A stretch of DNA of 64,000 bases from Kitasatospora fiedleri (GCF_948472415.1 NZ_OX419519.1:3534001-3598000); one strand, 5' to 3'. Numbered from the stretch's first letter, positions 34,111 through 43,586 are shown. Numbers and translations: made by a program. The notes: generated from the sequence alone by a model not told the origin.

Positions 34111-35247
34111 TCAGACCGCCAGCGCCCGCAGCGTGTCGTACGCGGTCTGCGCGAACCGGCGGCGCCCGGTGGCCAGCGGGCCGGCCAGGGCGACCAGACC
34201 GGTCTGCGCGGCCCGGTCGAAGCCGACGAAGGCGGTGCAGCGGCCGGTGGAGCCGTTGTGGAAGACCACCTCGGCGTCCTCGGCCGGGCGGTGGTGCCAG
34301 CTCAGGCAGACCCGCTGCCCGGAGCCGCGCCGGGAGACCCGGGGCAGGCACACCTCGCGCAGCGCGGTCCGCAGGCTCGCCGCCGCGCCGGTCCGCTCGG
34401 GGATCGGCACCGCGTCCACCGCCAGGTGGGCCTGGAGGTAGCGCAGCATGTCGTCGGCGGTGGAGCGCAGGGCCGCCGCGCCGGGCAGCGCCGGGATCTT
34501 GAACGAGGGTATCCAGCGGCCGCGCCGGTAGCCGGTGGTCTCGTCCCGGCCGGTGCCGCAGGAGGTGTCGAGCAGGCCGAGCGGTTCGCAGACCCGCCCG
34601 GTGAGCAGCTCCTGGTAGCGCTGCCCGGCGGCCCGCTCCAGCACCAGGCCGAGCAGCCCGGCGCCGAGGCTGGAGTAGCGGACCCGGGTGCCGGGGGTGC
34701 CGCGCACCGGGGTGCGGGGCAGCGCCCGCAGCAGGTGGGCGGCGCTGAACGTGGCGTACGGGCTGGTGAACCAGCGGGGCACCGCGGCGGGGGCGAGGCC
34801 GACCGGCAGCCGGGGCAGTCCGGAGGTGTGGGTGGCCAGGTGCAGCAGGGTGATCGGGCGCTCGTGCGGGTAGCCGGGCAGCGCCTCGGCGGGCAGGTAG
34901 CGGTCGATCGGGTCGTCGTAGCCGACTTCGCCGCGGGCGACCATGTCGGCGAGCAGCAGGCCGGTGAAGGTCTTGGTGACCGAGCCGAGCTCGAACCGGG
35001 TGTCGGCCCGGACGGGGCGCTCGCCGGCCCGGTCGGCGTAGCCGCGGCAGGCGACGGTGCGCTCGGTGCCGCGGATCACCGCGACGGCCATGCCGCCCTC
35101 GGGCGCGCCGGCGGCGAACAGCGGGCGCAGCAGGCGTTCCAGGTCCGGGTCGGCTAACGGAGGCTGGGCGGTGTCGGCGCCCACGGCTCCTCTCGTTTGG
35201 GGACCCACGGCCTGCACCGGTATGGGTTCGGCTTCCTGACTGGGCAT
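34111..35247 (-). CDS. Serine hydrolase of the class C beta-lactamase/esterase family
   Basis: 378 residues from ATG 35247 (GGAGAGAGCC upstream). The catalytic SxxK is SVTK (GSVTKTFTGLLLADMV), the second motif is YSS (RVRYSSLGAGLLG) in place of YxN, and HNGSTGRC near residue 335 replaces the KTG box. HLATHTSGLPRLP is the usual family signature. No signal peptide is obvious; the first 45 residues are polar, so it may be cytoplasmic. The altered second and third motifs fit esterase or D-peptidase activity better than beta-lactam resistance. Confidence 0.85.
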   Translation of the reverse strand: MPSQEAEPIPVQAVGPQTRGAVGADTAQPPLADPDLERLLRPLFAAGAPEGGMAVAVIRGTERTVACRGYADRAGERPVRADTRFELGSVTKTFTGLLLADMVARGEVGYDDPIDRYLPAEALPGYPHERPITLLHLATHTSGLPRLPVGLAPAAVPRWFTSPYATFSAAHLLRALPRTPVRGTPGTRVRYSSLGAGLLGLVLERAAGQRYQELLTGRVCEPLGLLDTSCGTGRDETTGYRRGRWIPSFKIPALPGAAALRSTADDMLRYLQAHLAVDAVPIPERTGAAASLRTALREVCLPRVSRRGSGQRVCLSWHHRPAEDAEVVFHNGSTGRCTAFVGFDRAAQTGLVALAGPLATGRRRFAQTAYDTLRALAV

Positions 35248-35525
35248 CGGCTCTCTCCATGACGGGGCGGGCCACCCGGACGGCGGCCCGCTTCTGCGGC
35301 CGACCCTAGGAATGCGGCGGGTGGTCCGCATCCGGACGAACCCATCCGGGTCGGCGCGCCGCGGGCCGGCGCCGGACCGGCATACAGTGGGACGAACCGG
35401 CGGCCCGCCTGTCACGCGTCGTAGGATGTCAAGGAAACGTCAGGATCTGAGGCGCGCCGGGAAGTCTGGTCGGCACCGCACCACCCGTGTGTCCGCGTGC
35501 CGCCCGCCTCAGGAGGTCCCCCGCC

Positions 35526-36818
35526 GTGACCGGCCCGTCCGACGACCGCCGTCCGTTCCTCGGCCTGCTCTCCCTGCCCGAACGCCGCTACCTCGCCGAC
35601 GCGCTGCGCACCGAGACGGTCGGCGGCGTGCTGCTGCTGGTGGCCGCGGCCTGCGCGCTGGTCTGGGCGAACGTCTGGCCGCACGGGTACGAGGCGGTGC
35701 TGGAGCACACCGTCGGGCCGAGCGGGCCGCTGCACCTGGACCTGCCGCTGGAGGCGTGGGCGCAGGACGGGCTGCTGACGGTCTTCTTCTTCGTGGCGGG
35801 CATCGAGCTGAAGCGCGAGTTCGTGGCCGGGGAGCTGCGCACGCCGAGCGCGGCGCTGCTGCCGGTGGTGGCGGCGGCGTCCGGGGTGCTGCTGCCGGCG
35901 CTGCTGTTCACGGTGGTCAACGTGGCGGCGCCGAACGGGCACCCGGCGGGCTGGGCGATCCCGACGGCCACCGACATCGCCTTCGCGCTGGGCGTGCTGG
36001 CGGTGGTGGGCAGTCACCTGCCGTCCGCGCTGCGGGCGTTCCTGCTGACCCTGGCGGTGGTGGACGACCTGATCGCGATCCTGATCATCGCGGTCTTCTA
36101 CTCGTCCGGGATCGAGTTCTGGGCGCTGGGGGCGGCGCTGGCGGGCCTGGTGCTGTTCTGGTTCCTGCACCGGCGCGGGGTGCGCGGCTGGTGGCTGTAC
36201 GTGCCGCTGGCGGTGGTGATCTGGGCGCTGATGCACGAGAGCGGGGTGCACGCGACGGTGGCGGGCGTGGCGATGGGCCTGCTGCTGCGCTGCCACCGCG
36301 AGGAGGGCGAGGAGCAGTCGCCGGGCGAGCGGATCGAGCACCTGGTGCGGCCGCTGTCGGCGGGGCTGGCGGTGCCGGTGTTCGCGCTGTTCGCGGCGGG
36401 CGTGCCGGTGTCGGGGAAGGTCCTGGGCGAGGTGTTCACCCAGCCGGCGCCGCTGGGCATCGTGATCGGCCTGCTGGTCGGCAAGTCGGTGGGCATCTTC
36501 GGCGGCACCTGGCTGGCCGCCCGCTACACCCGGGCCGTCCTGAACCCGCGGCTGACCTGGTCCGACATGGTGGCGCTGGCCACCGTCGCGGGCATCGGCT
36601 TCACGGTGTCGCTGCTGATCAGCGACCTGGCCTTCCCGGACGACCCGCACCTGGCCGAGCTGTGCAAGGAGGCCGTGCTGGTCGGTTCGCTGGTCTGCGC
36701 GGTGGTCGGCACCCTGCTGTTGAAGCGGCGCAACCGGTACTACCGGCAGCTGTGCGCGGACGAGGACCGGGACGAGGACGGCGACGGAATCCCCGATGTG
36801 TACCAACAGCAGGGGTGA
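35526..36818 (+). CDS. nhaA: Na+/H+ antiporter NhaA
   Basis: 430 residues from GTG 35526 with AGGAGG upstream. Twelve-helix antiporter with FFFVAGIELKREF, IPTATDIAFALGVL, the ion-binding Asp pair in TLAVVDDLIAIL and GIGFTVSLLISDLAF. It exchanges cytoplasmic Na+ (or Li+) for protons and helps pH and salt tolerance. An acidic C-terminus (DEDRDEDGDGIPD) resembles a calcium-binding thrombospondin-type loop and is unusual for NhaA. A 278-bp gap upstream is shared with the divergent serine hydrolase. Confidence 0.95.
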   Translation: MTGPSDDRRPFLGLLSLPERRYLADALRTETVGGVLLLVAAACALVWANVWPHGYEAVLEHTVGPSGPLHLDLPLEAWAQDGLLTVFFFVAGIELKREFVAGELRTPSAALLPVVAAASGVLLPALLFTVVNVAAPNGHPAGWAIPTATDIAFALGVLAVVGSHLPSALRAFLLTLAVVDDLIAILIIAVFYSSGIEFWALGAALAGLVLFWFLHRRGVRGWWLYVPLAVVIWALMHESGVHATVAGVAMGLLLRCHREEGEEQSPGERIEHLVRPLSAGLAVPVFALFAAGVPVSGKVLGEVFTQPAPLGIVIGLLVGKSVGIFGGTWLAARYTRAVLNPRLTWSDMVALATVAGIGFTVSLLISDLAFPDDPHLAELCKEAVLVGSLVCAVVGTLLLKRRNRYYRQLCADEDRDEDGDGIPDVYQQQG

Positions 36819-36943
36819 CACGCCGTCCGGCGGGTACCCGGAGTGGTGCCCGACTCGCCGGTAGGGGCATGATGCTGAGCTGACACACCCGTGTGTGACG
36901 CTCGCTCAGGACGCCTCACCAGCCCGTTGAACGGAGACCGCCG

Positions 36944-37414
36944 ATGGCCGCAGGAGCCGCACCCCCGAACGGCCGCACCCCGCACGAGGGCGAGCGGACG
37001 ATCGGCGAGCTGTTCGCCGACGCCAGCGCCGAGCTGTCCAGCCTGGTGCACGACGAGATCGCGCTGGCCAAGGCGGAGATCAAGGCCGACGTGGTGCGCG
37101 GCGGGATCGGCACCGCGGCCGGCGTGGTGGCGGGCGTGGTCGCGCTGGCCTCGATCCCGATGTTCTCCTTCGCCTTCGCCTGGGGCCTGCAGGCGCTGGG
37201 CATCACCACCGGCTGGTCGTTCGCCATCGTGGGCGGGGCGTACGTGCTGATCGCGCTGCTGCTGGCGTTCCTGATGGTCCGGTACTTCAAGAAGATCCGG
37301 AAGCCGGAGCGGACCATCGCGGGCGCCCAGGCCACCGCCGAGGTGCTGAAGAACGCCAAGCCCCGGCCGGCCACCAAGGAGGAGATCGACCGGGCGCTGG
37401 GCCGGACCCAGTGA
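36944..37414 (+). CDS. Holin-like superfamily membrane protein (PF07332/DUF1469)
   Basis: 156 residues. N-terminal amphipathic helix (TIGELFADASAELSSLVHDE), two membrane helices (about 60-80 and 90-112), and a basic tail with AEVLKNAKPRPATKEEID. Such proteins are common next to nhaA in actinobacteria; they are called phage-holin-like only by fold. Function is unknown. ATG with GGAGACCGCCG upstream; likely read with nhaA (125-bp gap). Confidence 0.85.
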   Translation: MAAGAAPPNGRTPHEGERTIGELFADASAELSSLVHDEIALAKAEIKADVVRGGIGTAAGVVAGVVALASIPMFSFAFAWGLQALGITTGWSFAIVGGAYVLIALLLAFLMVRYFKKIRKPERTIAGAQATAEVLKNAKPRPATKEEIDRALGRTQ

Positions 37415-37491
37415 GCACCGGCCGGTAACGGTTGCGCGCGGGCATGGGCGGCGGGCGGGTACGAGGGGTGCGGATGTGACAGGCTGCGGGT

Positions 37492-38460
37492 ATGTCGTTG
37501 GACCAGAAGCCCGTGGATGAGTCCGCTCCCGTTCCCGTACCGCCGGTGCCCGGGGAGCCGTGGAGCGTGCGCTCGGCCGGGCCGTGGACGCACCGGGACG
37601 TGGCGGCGAACGGCGCGCGCTTCCACATCGCCGAGGTCGGCGAGGGCCCGCTGGTGCTGCTGGTGCACGGCTGGCCGGAGTACTGGTGGGCGTGGCGGCA
37701 CCAGCTGACGGCGCTGGCCGCGGCGGGCTTCCGGGCGGTCGCGCTGGACCTGCGCGGCATGGGCGGCTCGGACCGCACCCCGCGCGGCTACGACCCCGGC
37801 AACCTGGCGCTGGACGTCACCGGCGTGATCCGCTCGCTGGGCGAGCGGCAGGCGCACCTGGTGGGGCACGCCACCGGCGGCACGCTGGCCTGGGTGGCGG
37901 CGGTGATGCGCCCTTCGGTGATCCGCAGCCTGACGGTGGTCTCGGCGGCGCACCCGCGGCACCTGCGCCGGGCGCTGCTGACCGACCGCAAGCAGATCGC
38001 CGCGTTCGAGCACGTGCTGGGCTTCCAGCGGCCGTGGATTCCGGAGCGCCGGCTGGTCGCGGACGACGGGGCGCTGGTCGGCGCGTACCTGCGGGAGTGG
38101 ACCGGGCCGAACATGCTGCCCGCGGAGGCGGTGGCGGCGTACCGCCGGGCGATCCAGGTGCCGAGCACCGCGCACTGCTCGATCGAGCCGTACCGCTGGC
38201 TGATGCGGTCGATGGCGCGGCCGGACGGCATCCAGTTCGCCCGCCGGATGAAGAAGCAGATCACCGCGCCGGTGCTGCACGTGCAGGGCGCCTCGGACCC
38301 GGTGCTGCTGTCGCGGACGGCGCTGGGGGCGGGCGAGTACGTGTCGGCGCCGTACCGGTGGCGGCTGCTGCCGGGGGTCGGGCACTTCCCGCACGAGGAG
38401 GTCCCGGAGGAGTTCACCGCGGAGCTGATCGAGTGGGTCCGCCGGCACGACGGGTCCTGA
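37492..38460 (+). CDS. Epoxide-hydrolase-like alpha/beta-hydrolase without nucleophile
   Basis: 322 residues. The fold is complete: HGWPEYWWAWRHQ oxyanion region, DLRGMGGSD, lid helices and a final His in GVGHFPHEE. The nucleophile elbow reads LVGHATGGTLAW: the site that is Asp in epoxide hydrolases (GHDWG) or Ser in esterases (GHSxG) is Ala. The normal reaction should therefore not be possible. It may have a binding or regulatory role, or be a lineage-specific loss. It follows the holin-like gene in the same direction with a weak ribosome site. Confidence 0.85.
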   Translation: MSLDQKPVDESAPVPVPPVPGEPWSVRSAGPWTHRDVAANGARFHIAEVGEGPLVLLVHGWPEYWWAWRHQLTALAAAGFRAVALDLRGMGGSDRTPRGYDPGNLALDVTGVIRSLGERQAHLVGHATGGTLAWVAAVMRPSVIRSLTVVSAAHPRHLRRALLTDRKQIAAFEHVLGFQRPWIPERRLVADDGALVGAYLREWTGPNMLPAEAVAAYRRAIQVPSTAHCSIEPYRWLMRSMARPDGIQFARRMKKQITAPVLHVQGASDPVLLSRTALGAGEYVSAPYRWRLLPGVGHFPHEEVPEEFTAELIEWVRRHDGS

Positions 38461-38582
38461 GCGGCGGCGGCCCAACCGGCCGCCGATCCGGCCCAGTTGG
38501 CGACGTTCATATGACAAGCGCATAGGCCAGTCGGCGGTCCCGGAGGCGGTTACTCCGGGCGGCCCAGGGGAATCCCTCCGGT

Positions 38583-38786
38583 ATGACCTGGATGCCCGAT
38601 CGAGAAGCCCAGCCGCGCCGAGGCCGCCGTGGCAGCAGCAGCTCGCAACAGCACGTCCCGCAGCCGGAGTGGCCCTACGAGTCCGCCGGGCGGACGCCAC
38701 GCGGAGCGGGGTACCGGCTCGGCATTCCGAAGATCATCGGACGGCGCGCCCGCTGGGTCGGCGCCCGGCTCCGCCGGGAGGGGTGA
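38583..38786 (+). CDS. Possible small basic protein
   Basis: 67 residues, rich in Arg, Gln, Ser and Pro (PKIIGRRARWVGARLRRE at the end). Codon third positions are moderately G/C-biased. No ribosome site is visible before the ATG and I recognise no family. It fills the gap between two well-supported genes and ends just before a strong hairpin. Treat as tentative. Confidence 0.3.
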   Translation: MTWMPDREAQPRRGRRGSSSSQQHVPQPEWPYESAGRTPRGAGYRLGIPKIIGRRARWVGARLRREG

Positions 38787-38807
38787 GCCGCCCCGGAGCA
38801 CCGCGAA

Positions 38808-38852
38808 CGGCCGGGGCCGGCCCGGAGGGGTCCTCCGGGCCGGCCCCGGCCG
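38808..38852. terminator. 21-bp perfect hairpin
   Basis: 38808-38828 pairs exactly with 38832-38852, loop GGT. It lies ten bases past the stop of the minus-strand DUF457 gene and can also end plus-strand transcripts. Confidence 0.8.
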
Positions 38853-38862
38853 TTGCGCGCGC

Positions 38863-39564
38863 TCAGCTCAGCACGGTCGGCGAGATCGTGGTCGACCAGA
38901 GCAGCAGCGCGAACGTCGCCAGCGTCATCACCGGGACGAGCACCTTGGTCTCCACCTTGTTGCCGGTGCGCTTGATCAGCACCACCTCGTAGCGCTCCTT
39001 GTGCGGCCACAGCAGCGGCGCGCCCTGCTTGGTCAGGCAGTCGCCGAGCAGGTGCGCCAGCGTGCCGAGGGCCACCGCGTACGGCAGCCAGCCCGGGGCG
39101 CTGGGCAGCCACTCGAGCATGCCGAAGGTGCCGAGCGCGGCCAGGCCCATCACGGTGATCCAGGACTGCGGCCCGTCGCCCGGCGGGTGCAGGTGCAGCG
39201 ACTGGATCGCCATGGCGAGCAGGAAGAACGTCAGGCCGATGGTGAAGTTGCGGCCCAGGTAGGTGATGCCGGCCCAGCTGCCGCCGCCCATCAGTGCCAC
39301 GAACAGCAGCGAGTGGGTGGCGTGCCGGTGGCCGCCGGAGATCAGCGCGACGAACCGGCACAGCAGCTTGGAGATCGGGCCGAGGAAGTTGGCGATGGTG
39401 CCGTCGTGGTGGTCCAGGTCCGGCAGGAGGGCGGCGCCCGCGCACAGCACGGTGCCCATCAGCACGTCGGCCGGCTGGAGGTGCATGTTCAGCACCGGCG
39501 GGAGGAACGGCGCGGTGGCCGCGAACAGCAGGGCGCCGCTGACCGCGTGCGAGTGACCCATCAT
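38863..39564 (-). CDS. YdjM/DUF457 membrane-bound metal-dependent hydrolase-like protein
   Basis: 233 residues, about six membrane segments. Conserved polar motifs are all present: GHSHAVSGAL at the start, LLPDLDHHDGTI, GGHRHATHSLLF and HLLGDCLTKQGAPLLWPHKE. This is the PF04307 family, which includes E. coli YdjM (LexA-regulated) and B. subtilis YfhP; a phospholipase-like metal centre has been proposed. Function is unproven. ATG 39564 is chosen; ATG 39561 is equivalent. Confidence 0.88.
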   Translation of the reverse strand: MMGHSHAVSGALLFAATAPFLPPVLNMHLQPADVLMGTVLCAGAALLPDLDHHDGTIANFLGPISKLLCRFVALISGGHRHATHSLLFVALMGGGSWAGITYLGRNFTIGLTFFLLAMAIQSLHLHPPGDGPQSWITVMGLAALGTFGMLEWLPSAPGWLPYAVALGTLAHLLGDCLTKQGAPLLWPHKERYEVVLIKRTGNKVETKVLVPVMTLATFALLLWSTTISPTVLS

Positions 39565-39690
39565 GACGTGTGTCCGACCTCCCGTGGGCTCCCGTCCAAG
39601 GCGGCCCGGGATTGGGCCGATCGGGTGAGCTGGGCCGACGCTACCAGGAGCGGCGGACGGACCGTCAGAGTGGTTTCGGCCCCGGAGCGG

Positions 39691-40875
39691 TCACAGCGCG
39701 CAGCCCTCGGTGCTGACCTTTCCGCTGGCGGTGGCACCCTGCGTGACGTCGTCCTTCACCTCGGCGGCGGTCAGCACGTACCCGGTGTCGGAGCTGTCCA
39801 GCGACTTGGCGAACACCACCCCGTACACCTGGCCGTCCGGGGTGAGCAGCGGGCCGCCGCTGTTGCCCTGGCGGACCAGCGAGCGCACCGAGTAGACGTC
39901 CCGGACGACCTGGCCGCGGTGGTAGATGTCCGGGCCGTTGGCCTGGATGCGGCCGCGGATGCGGGCGGGCTGGACGTTGAACGAGCCGTTCTCGGGGAAG
40001 CCCGCGACGATCGCCGAGTCGTTGGAGCGGGCCTCGCCCGCGAAGGACAGCGGCGGGGCGTTCAGCTTCGGGACGTCCAGCACCGCGATGTCGCGCTGCC
40101 AGTCGTAGCGGACCACCGTCGCGTCGTACAGCTGGCCGGCGCCGCCGATCTGCACGGTCGGCTCGTCGACGCCGCCCACCACGTGGGCGTTGGTCATCAC
40201 CCGGTGCGGGGCGAAGACGAAACCGGAGCCCTCCAGCGTCTTGCCGCAGGAGGTGGCGGTGCCCAGCACCTTCACCAGCGAGCCCCTGGCCCGCAGCACG
40301 CCCGGGCTGTCGGCCAGCGCCGGGTCGGGCGGCTCGACCTCGGTGATCGGCTCCTGCTCGAACGGGTTGAACACCTGCGGGAAGCCGTTGCGGGCCAGGT
40401 CCTGGCTGAGGTCGGAGAACCAGTTCGGGGCGTCGCTGGGCAGCGCCCGCTGCACCGTGCCCAGCACCTTCGAACTGCGCACCTGCTTGGAGACGGTGGG
40501 CAGCGAGGTGCCCGCCAGCGCCGAGCCGATCAGCCAGGCCACCAGCAGCATGGACAGCACGTTGACCAGCGCGCCGCCGACCGCGTCCAGGGTCTTCACC
40601 TCGGCCCGGCCGATCCGGCCGCGCAGCTTCCACCCGAAGTGCGTGGTGACCGCCTGCCCGACCGCGGCCAGCACGATCACCACCACCACGGCCACCACCG
40701 AGGCGGTGGTGCCCGGCGAGAGGTGGCGCAGCAGCAGCGGAAGCAGCTGGACGGCGACCAGTCCGCCACCCAGGAAGCCCAGCACCGACAGCGCGCCGAC
40801 CACGAACCCCTGCCGATAGCCGGAGACGGCGAAGCCGAGCGCGGCGGCGATCAACAGCAGATCCAGGACGTTCAC
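39691..40875 (-). CDS. MarP-like membrane serine protease
   Basis: 394 residues from GTG 40875 (GGGAGGG upstream). Four CvpA-like membrane helices (residues 1-125) precede a periplasmic-type trypsin domain with His in TNAHVVGG, Asp in RDIAVLDV and Ser in RQGNSGGPLL. Cys in SCGKTLEGSG and the final TEGCAL match the disulfide that keeps mycobacterial MarP active. MarP (Rv3671c) protects M. tuberculosis against acid and oxidative stress by processing a cell-wall hydrolase. The genes marP-nudix-nth are linked there too; here a DUF4389 gene is inserted. Confidence 0.92.
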   Translation of the reverse strand: MNVLDLLLIAAALGFAVSGYRQGFVVGALSVLGFLGGGLVAVQLLPLLLRHLSPGTTASVVAVVVVIVLAAVGQAVTTHFGWKLRGRIGRAEVKTLDAVGGALVNVLSMLLVAWLIGSALAGTSLPTVSKQVRSSKVLGTVQRALPSDAPNWFSDLSQDLARNGFPQVFNPFEQEPITEVEPPDPALADSPGVLRARGSLVKVLGTATSCGKTLEGSGFVFAPHRVMTNAHVVGGVDEPTVQIGGAGQLYDATVVRYDWQRDIAVLDVPKLNAPPLSFAGEARSNDSAIVAGFPENGSFNVQPARIRGRIQANGPDIYHRGQVVRDVYSVRSLVRQGNSGGPLLTPDGQVYGVVFAKSLDSSDTGYVLTAAEVKDDVTQGATASGKVSTEGCAL

Positions 40876-41028
40876 CCGAATACCCTCCCACGTCCCGCCG
40901 GGCGGGGGACACCGGTCCCCGGCCGTCGCCCGATCGGGTCAGTCCGGCGGGCAGCGCGGCCGGAACGGTTGGGACCGTCTGACCATCCGACCTTCCGCGC
41001 AGCCGACCAGGGAACAGGGAGCCGAACC

Positions 41029-41820
41029 ATGGAACGACCCAGCTGGGACGTGCCGGTCGTGGACCGCACCGAGTTCCAGCCCGCCCTGGACGTCCCGCCC
41101 CCCGGGGCGCAGAACCGGCTCACCGTGCTGCTGCGCCTGCTGCTGCTGGTCCCGCAGTACGTGGTGCTGTGGCTGCTGTCGATCGTCGCCTTCGTGGTGG
41201 TGGTGATCGGCTGGTTCGGCGCGCTGTTCGCCGGGCGGCTGCCGCGGTTCGCCGTCGGCTGGCTGAGCGGGTACCTGGCGTACGACACCCGGGTCTACGC
41301 CTCGACGCTGCTGATCACCGACCGCTACCCGCCGTTCCGGTTCGACGCCCCCGACTACCCGGTCCGGATCGAACTGCGGGCCGGCGGGCCGCTGAACCGG
41401 CTCGCGGTGTTCTTCCGTCTGCTGCTGGCGATCCCCGCCGGGATCGTCCAGGGGCTGCTGCAGAGCGGCTGGTGGGCGGTGTCCTTCATCAGCTGGCTGG
41501 TGGTGCTGGTGCTCGGGCGGATGCCGCGGGCGCTGTTCGAGGCCACCGCCGCGGTGCTGCGCTACCGGATGCGGTTCGAGGCGTACCTGATGATGCTCAC
41601 CGCGGCCTACCCCAAGGCCGTGTTCGGCGACCCGGCCGACTCCGAGCCGGTGCGCTCCGCGACCCGGCCGCTGGTGCTGACCGGGGCCGCGAAGGCGCTG
41701 CTGGTGATCTACCTGGTGCTCGGGGTGATCGGGTCGGCGGCGAGCTCGGTGACCACCGACTGGGACTCCTACGAGGACGACGGGGGCACGGTGTCGACCA
41801 TGGCGCCGCTGCCGCGCTGA
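41029..41820 (+). CDS. DUF4389 membrane protein
   Basis: 263 residues, four to five membrane helices in two similar halves: LTVLLRLLLLVPQYVVLWLL... and LNRLAVFFRLLLAIPAGIVQ, each followed by a helix pair, as in DUF4389. YPPFRFDAPDYPVRIEL joins the halves. An acidic Ser/Thr-rich tail ends the protein. Function unknown. GGGAG precedes ATG 41029 by seven bases. It runs divergent from marP and converges on the nudix gene. Confidence 0.85.
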   Translation: MERPSWDVPVVDRTEFQPALDVPPPGAQNRLTVLLRLLLLVPQYVVLWLLSIVAFVVVVIGWFGALFAGRLPRFAVGWLSGYLAYDTRVYASTLLITDRYPPFRFDAPDYPVRIELRAGGPLNRLAVFFRLLLAIPAGIVQGLLQSGWWAVSFISWLVVLVLGRMPRALFEATAAVLRYRMRFEAYLMMLTAAYPKAVFGDPADSEPVRSATRPLVLTGAAKALLVIYLVLGVIGSAASSVTTDWDSYEDDGGTVSTMAPLPR

Positions 41821-41846
41821 GGGGCGCTGCCCGGGGGACCGCCCTT

Positions 41847-41922
41847 CAGGGGTCCTGGCGCGGCCGGGACCTCAGGGGTCCTGGTGCGGCCGGGACCTCA
41901 GGGGTCCTGGCGCGGCCGGGAC
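41847..41922. repeat. 26-bp tandem repeat spanning the stop codon of the nudix gene
   Basis: Three copies (41847, 41873, 41899; the last 24 bp long) differing at one base. The copy nearest the gene encodes the last residues SRPRQD and the others lie beyond the TGA, so the 3' end of the gene, stop included, has been duplicated. Confidence 0.9.
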
Positions 41923-42608
41923 AGCGCCACGGCCTCGGCGGAGAGCTCCACGGTGCGCTGGGTGTCCCAGGGGCGCTCCAGGCCGCTGAAGTGCAGCACC
42001 CGGTCGATCACGCCCGCGGTGAACCCCCACACCAGGCGGCCGGCCACCTGGAAGGCGGGCCCGGTGAAGCCGGACGGGTGCCGCAGCCGGGCCCGGTTGG
42101 CCGGGTCGGTCAGCTCGGCCAGCGGCACCCGGAACACCGCGCCGGTCTCCGCCGGGTCGACCACCGCGACCGGCGACTCCTCCCGCCACCAGCCCAGCAC
42201 CGGCGTCACCACGAAGCCGCTGACCGGGATGTACAGCGCGGGCAGCCGGGCGAACAGCTGCACGCCCGACGCGTCCAGGCCGGTCTCCTCGACGGCCTCG
42301 CGCAGCGCCGCCGCGAGCGGGCCGCCGCCCGCCGGGTCGCCGTCCTCCGGGTCCAGCGCGCCGCCCGGGAAGGACGGCTGCCCGGCGTGCGAGCGCAGGC
42401 TGCGGGCCCGCTCGATCAGCAGCAGGTCCGGCCCGGCCGAGCCCTCGCCGAACAGCATCAGCACCGCCGACGGGCGACCGCCCTCGGCGGGCGGCAGGAA
42501 CCGGCTCAACTGCTCGGGCGCCGCCCGCTCGGCGGCCTCCCGCACCGGCAGCAGCCAGGCCGGCAGGCCGTCGCGGACCAGCGCGGGCGGGGTCGGGAAG
42601 GTCGTCAT
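41898..42608 (-). CDS. Nudix hydrolase, CoA pyrophosphatase-like
   Basis: 236 residues. The Nudix box is GALDPEDGD(8)[13 protein letters not shown], with a short Gly/Pro insert, and the preceding [14 protein letters not shown] is the CoA-pyrophosphatase signature (NudL/CoAse). It would cleave CoA or its oxidised forms. The start ATG 42608 overlaps the nth stop (ATGA), so it is translationally coupled to nth, as in mycobacteria (Rv3672c-Rv3674c). Confidence 0.9.
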   Translation of the reverse strand: MTTFPTPPALVRDGLPAWLLPVREAAERAAPEQLSRFLPPAEGGRPSAVLMLFGEGSAGPDLLLIERARSLRSHAGQPSFPGGALDPEDGDPAGGGPLAAALREAVEETGLDASGVQLFARLPALYIPVSGFVVTPVLGWWREESPVAVVDPAETGAVFRVPLAELTDPANRARLRHPSGFTGPAFQVAGRLVWGFTAGVIDRVLHFSGLERPWDTQRTVELSAEAVALSRPRQDP

Positions 42609-43468
42609 GCCCGCCCCCGCGCGGCCGGCCGGGCCTCGGGGTCGGTGTCCGGCAGCGGACGGCCGGCGGCGACCTCGGCGCGGGCCGCGGCCTCGCCCGG
42701 GAAGTCCGCCGGGGGGCGCAGGCGCTGGCCGGGCTGACCGGCCAACTCGTACTTGAGCAGCTTGCGGGCCCGCTCCGGGTCGGTCTCCCCGATCCCGTAC
42801 GACGGGCACAGCGGCGCGATCGGGCACGCCCCGCAGGCGGGCTTGCGGGCGTGGCAGATCCGGCGGCCGTGGAACACCACCCGGTGCGAGAGCATCGTCC
42901 ACTCCGACTTCGGGAAGATCGCCATCACGTCGGCCTCGACCTTCTCCGGGTCCTCCTCGGCCGTCCAGCCGAAGCGGCGGGCCAGCCGCCCGAAGTGGGT
43001 GTCGACGGTGATGCCGGCCCCGCCGAACGCGTTCCCGATCACCACGTTGGCGGTCTTGCGGCCCACGCCCGGCAGCGTGACCAGGTCCTCCAGCGCGCGC
43101 GGCACCTCGCCGTCGAAGCGGTCGCGCAGCGCGATCGACAGGCCGATCAGCGACTTCGCCTTGGCCCGGAAGAACCCCGTCGGCCGGACGATCTCCTCCA
43201 GTTCCTCGGGGACCGCCGCCGCGAGGTCCTCCGGCGTCGGGTACTTCGCGAACAGCGTCGGGGTGGTCTGGTTCACCCGCAGGTCGGTGGTCTGCGCCGA
43301 CAGCACGGTCGCCACCAGCAACTGGAACGGCCCGTCGAAGTCCAACTCCGGGTGCGCGTACGGGTACAGCTCCGCCAGCTCACGGTTGATCCTCCGGGCC
43401 CTGCGCACCATCCCGAGGTGCGTCTCGGGCTTCTTCCGCGGGGCCTTCGCGGCCTTGCTCTCTGCCAT
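42605..43468 (-). CDS. nth: Endonuclease III
   Basis: 287 residues. Helix-hairpin-helix [12 protein letters not shown] with the catalytic Lys, catalytic Asp in VDTHFGRL, and an iron-sulphur loop [17 protein letters not shown] (C-x6-C-x2-C-x5-C). The enzyme removes oxidised pyrimidines and nicks the abasic site. A C-terminal extension of about 45 residues (Ala/Pro-rich) exceeds the common length. In Streptomyces crp usually lies next to nth; here the copper operon does, which marks the edge of the conserved block. Confidence 0.96.
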   Translation of the reverse strand: MAESKAAKAPRKKPETHLGMVRRARRINRELAELYPYAHPELDFDGPFQLLVATVLSAQTTDLRVNQTTPTLFAKYPTPEDLAAAVPEELEEIVRPTGFFRAKAKSLIGLSIALRDRFDGEVPRALEDLVTLPGVGRKTANVVIGNAFGGAGITVDTHFGRLARRFGWTAEEDPEKVEADVMAIFPKSEWTMLSHRVVFHGRRICHARKPACGACPIAPLCPSYGIGETDPERARKLLKYELAGQPGQRLRPPADFPGEAAARAEVAAGRPLPDTDPEARPAARGRA

Positions 43469-43550
43469 GCACGAAGGCTACGCCGAAGCGGCCGGGCCAC
43501 GGCCGGGAATCGGCCGCGCCCGGCCGCGGAGGGGGCAATGTTTGCTCTGG

Positions 43551-43567
43551 ATACCCCCCAGGGGTAT
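43551..43567. promoter_or_regulatory. CsoR-type copper operator 1
   Basis: ATACCCCCCAGGGGTAT is a near-palindrome of the type bound by streptomycete CsoR (ATACCCC..GGGGTAT). It is 61 bp upstream of copZ. CsoR releases DNA when it binds Cu(I), so the chaperone and ATPase genes should be copper-induced. Confidence 0.85.
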
Positions 43568-43586
43568 AACTGGGGGCATGAAGCCG

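Noticed and set aside
34111..35247. Beta-lactam resistance gene
   Set aside because: The SxxK is present but the YxN and KTG motifs are changed and there is no export signal, so I call only a serine hydrolase of this fold.
38550..38801. 83-codon minus-strand frame overlapping the possible small basic protein
   Set aside because: Low-complexity composition, no ribosome site, and it would run into the terminator hairpin upstream of DUF457's end; no better than the plus-strand candidate.
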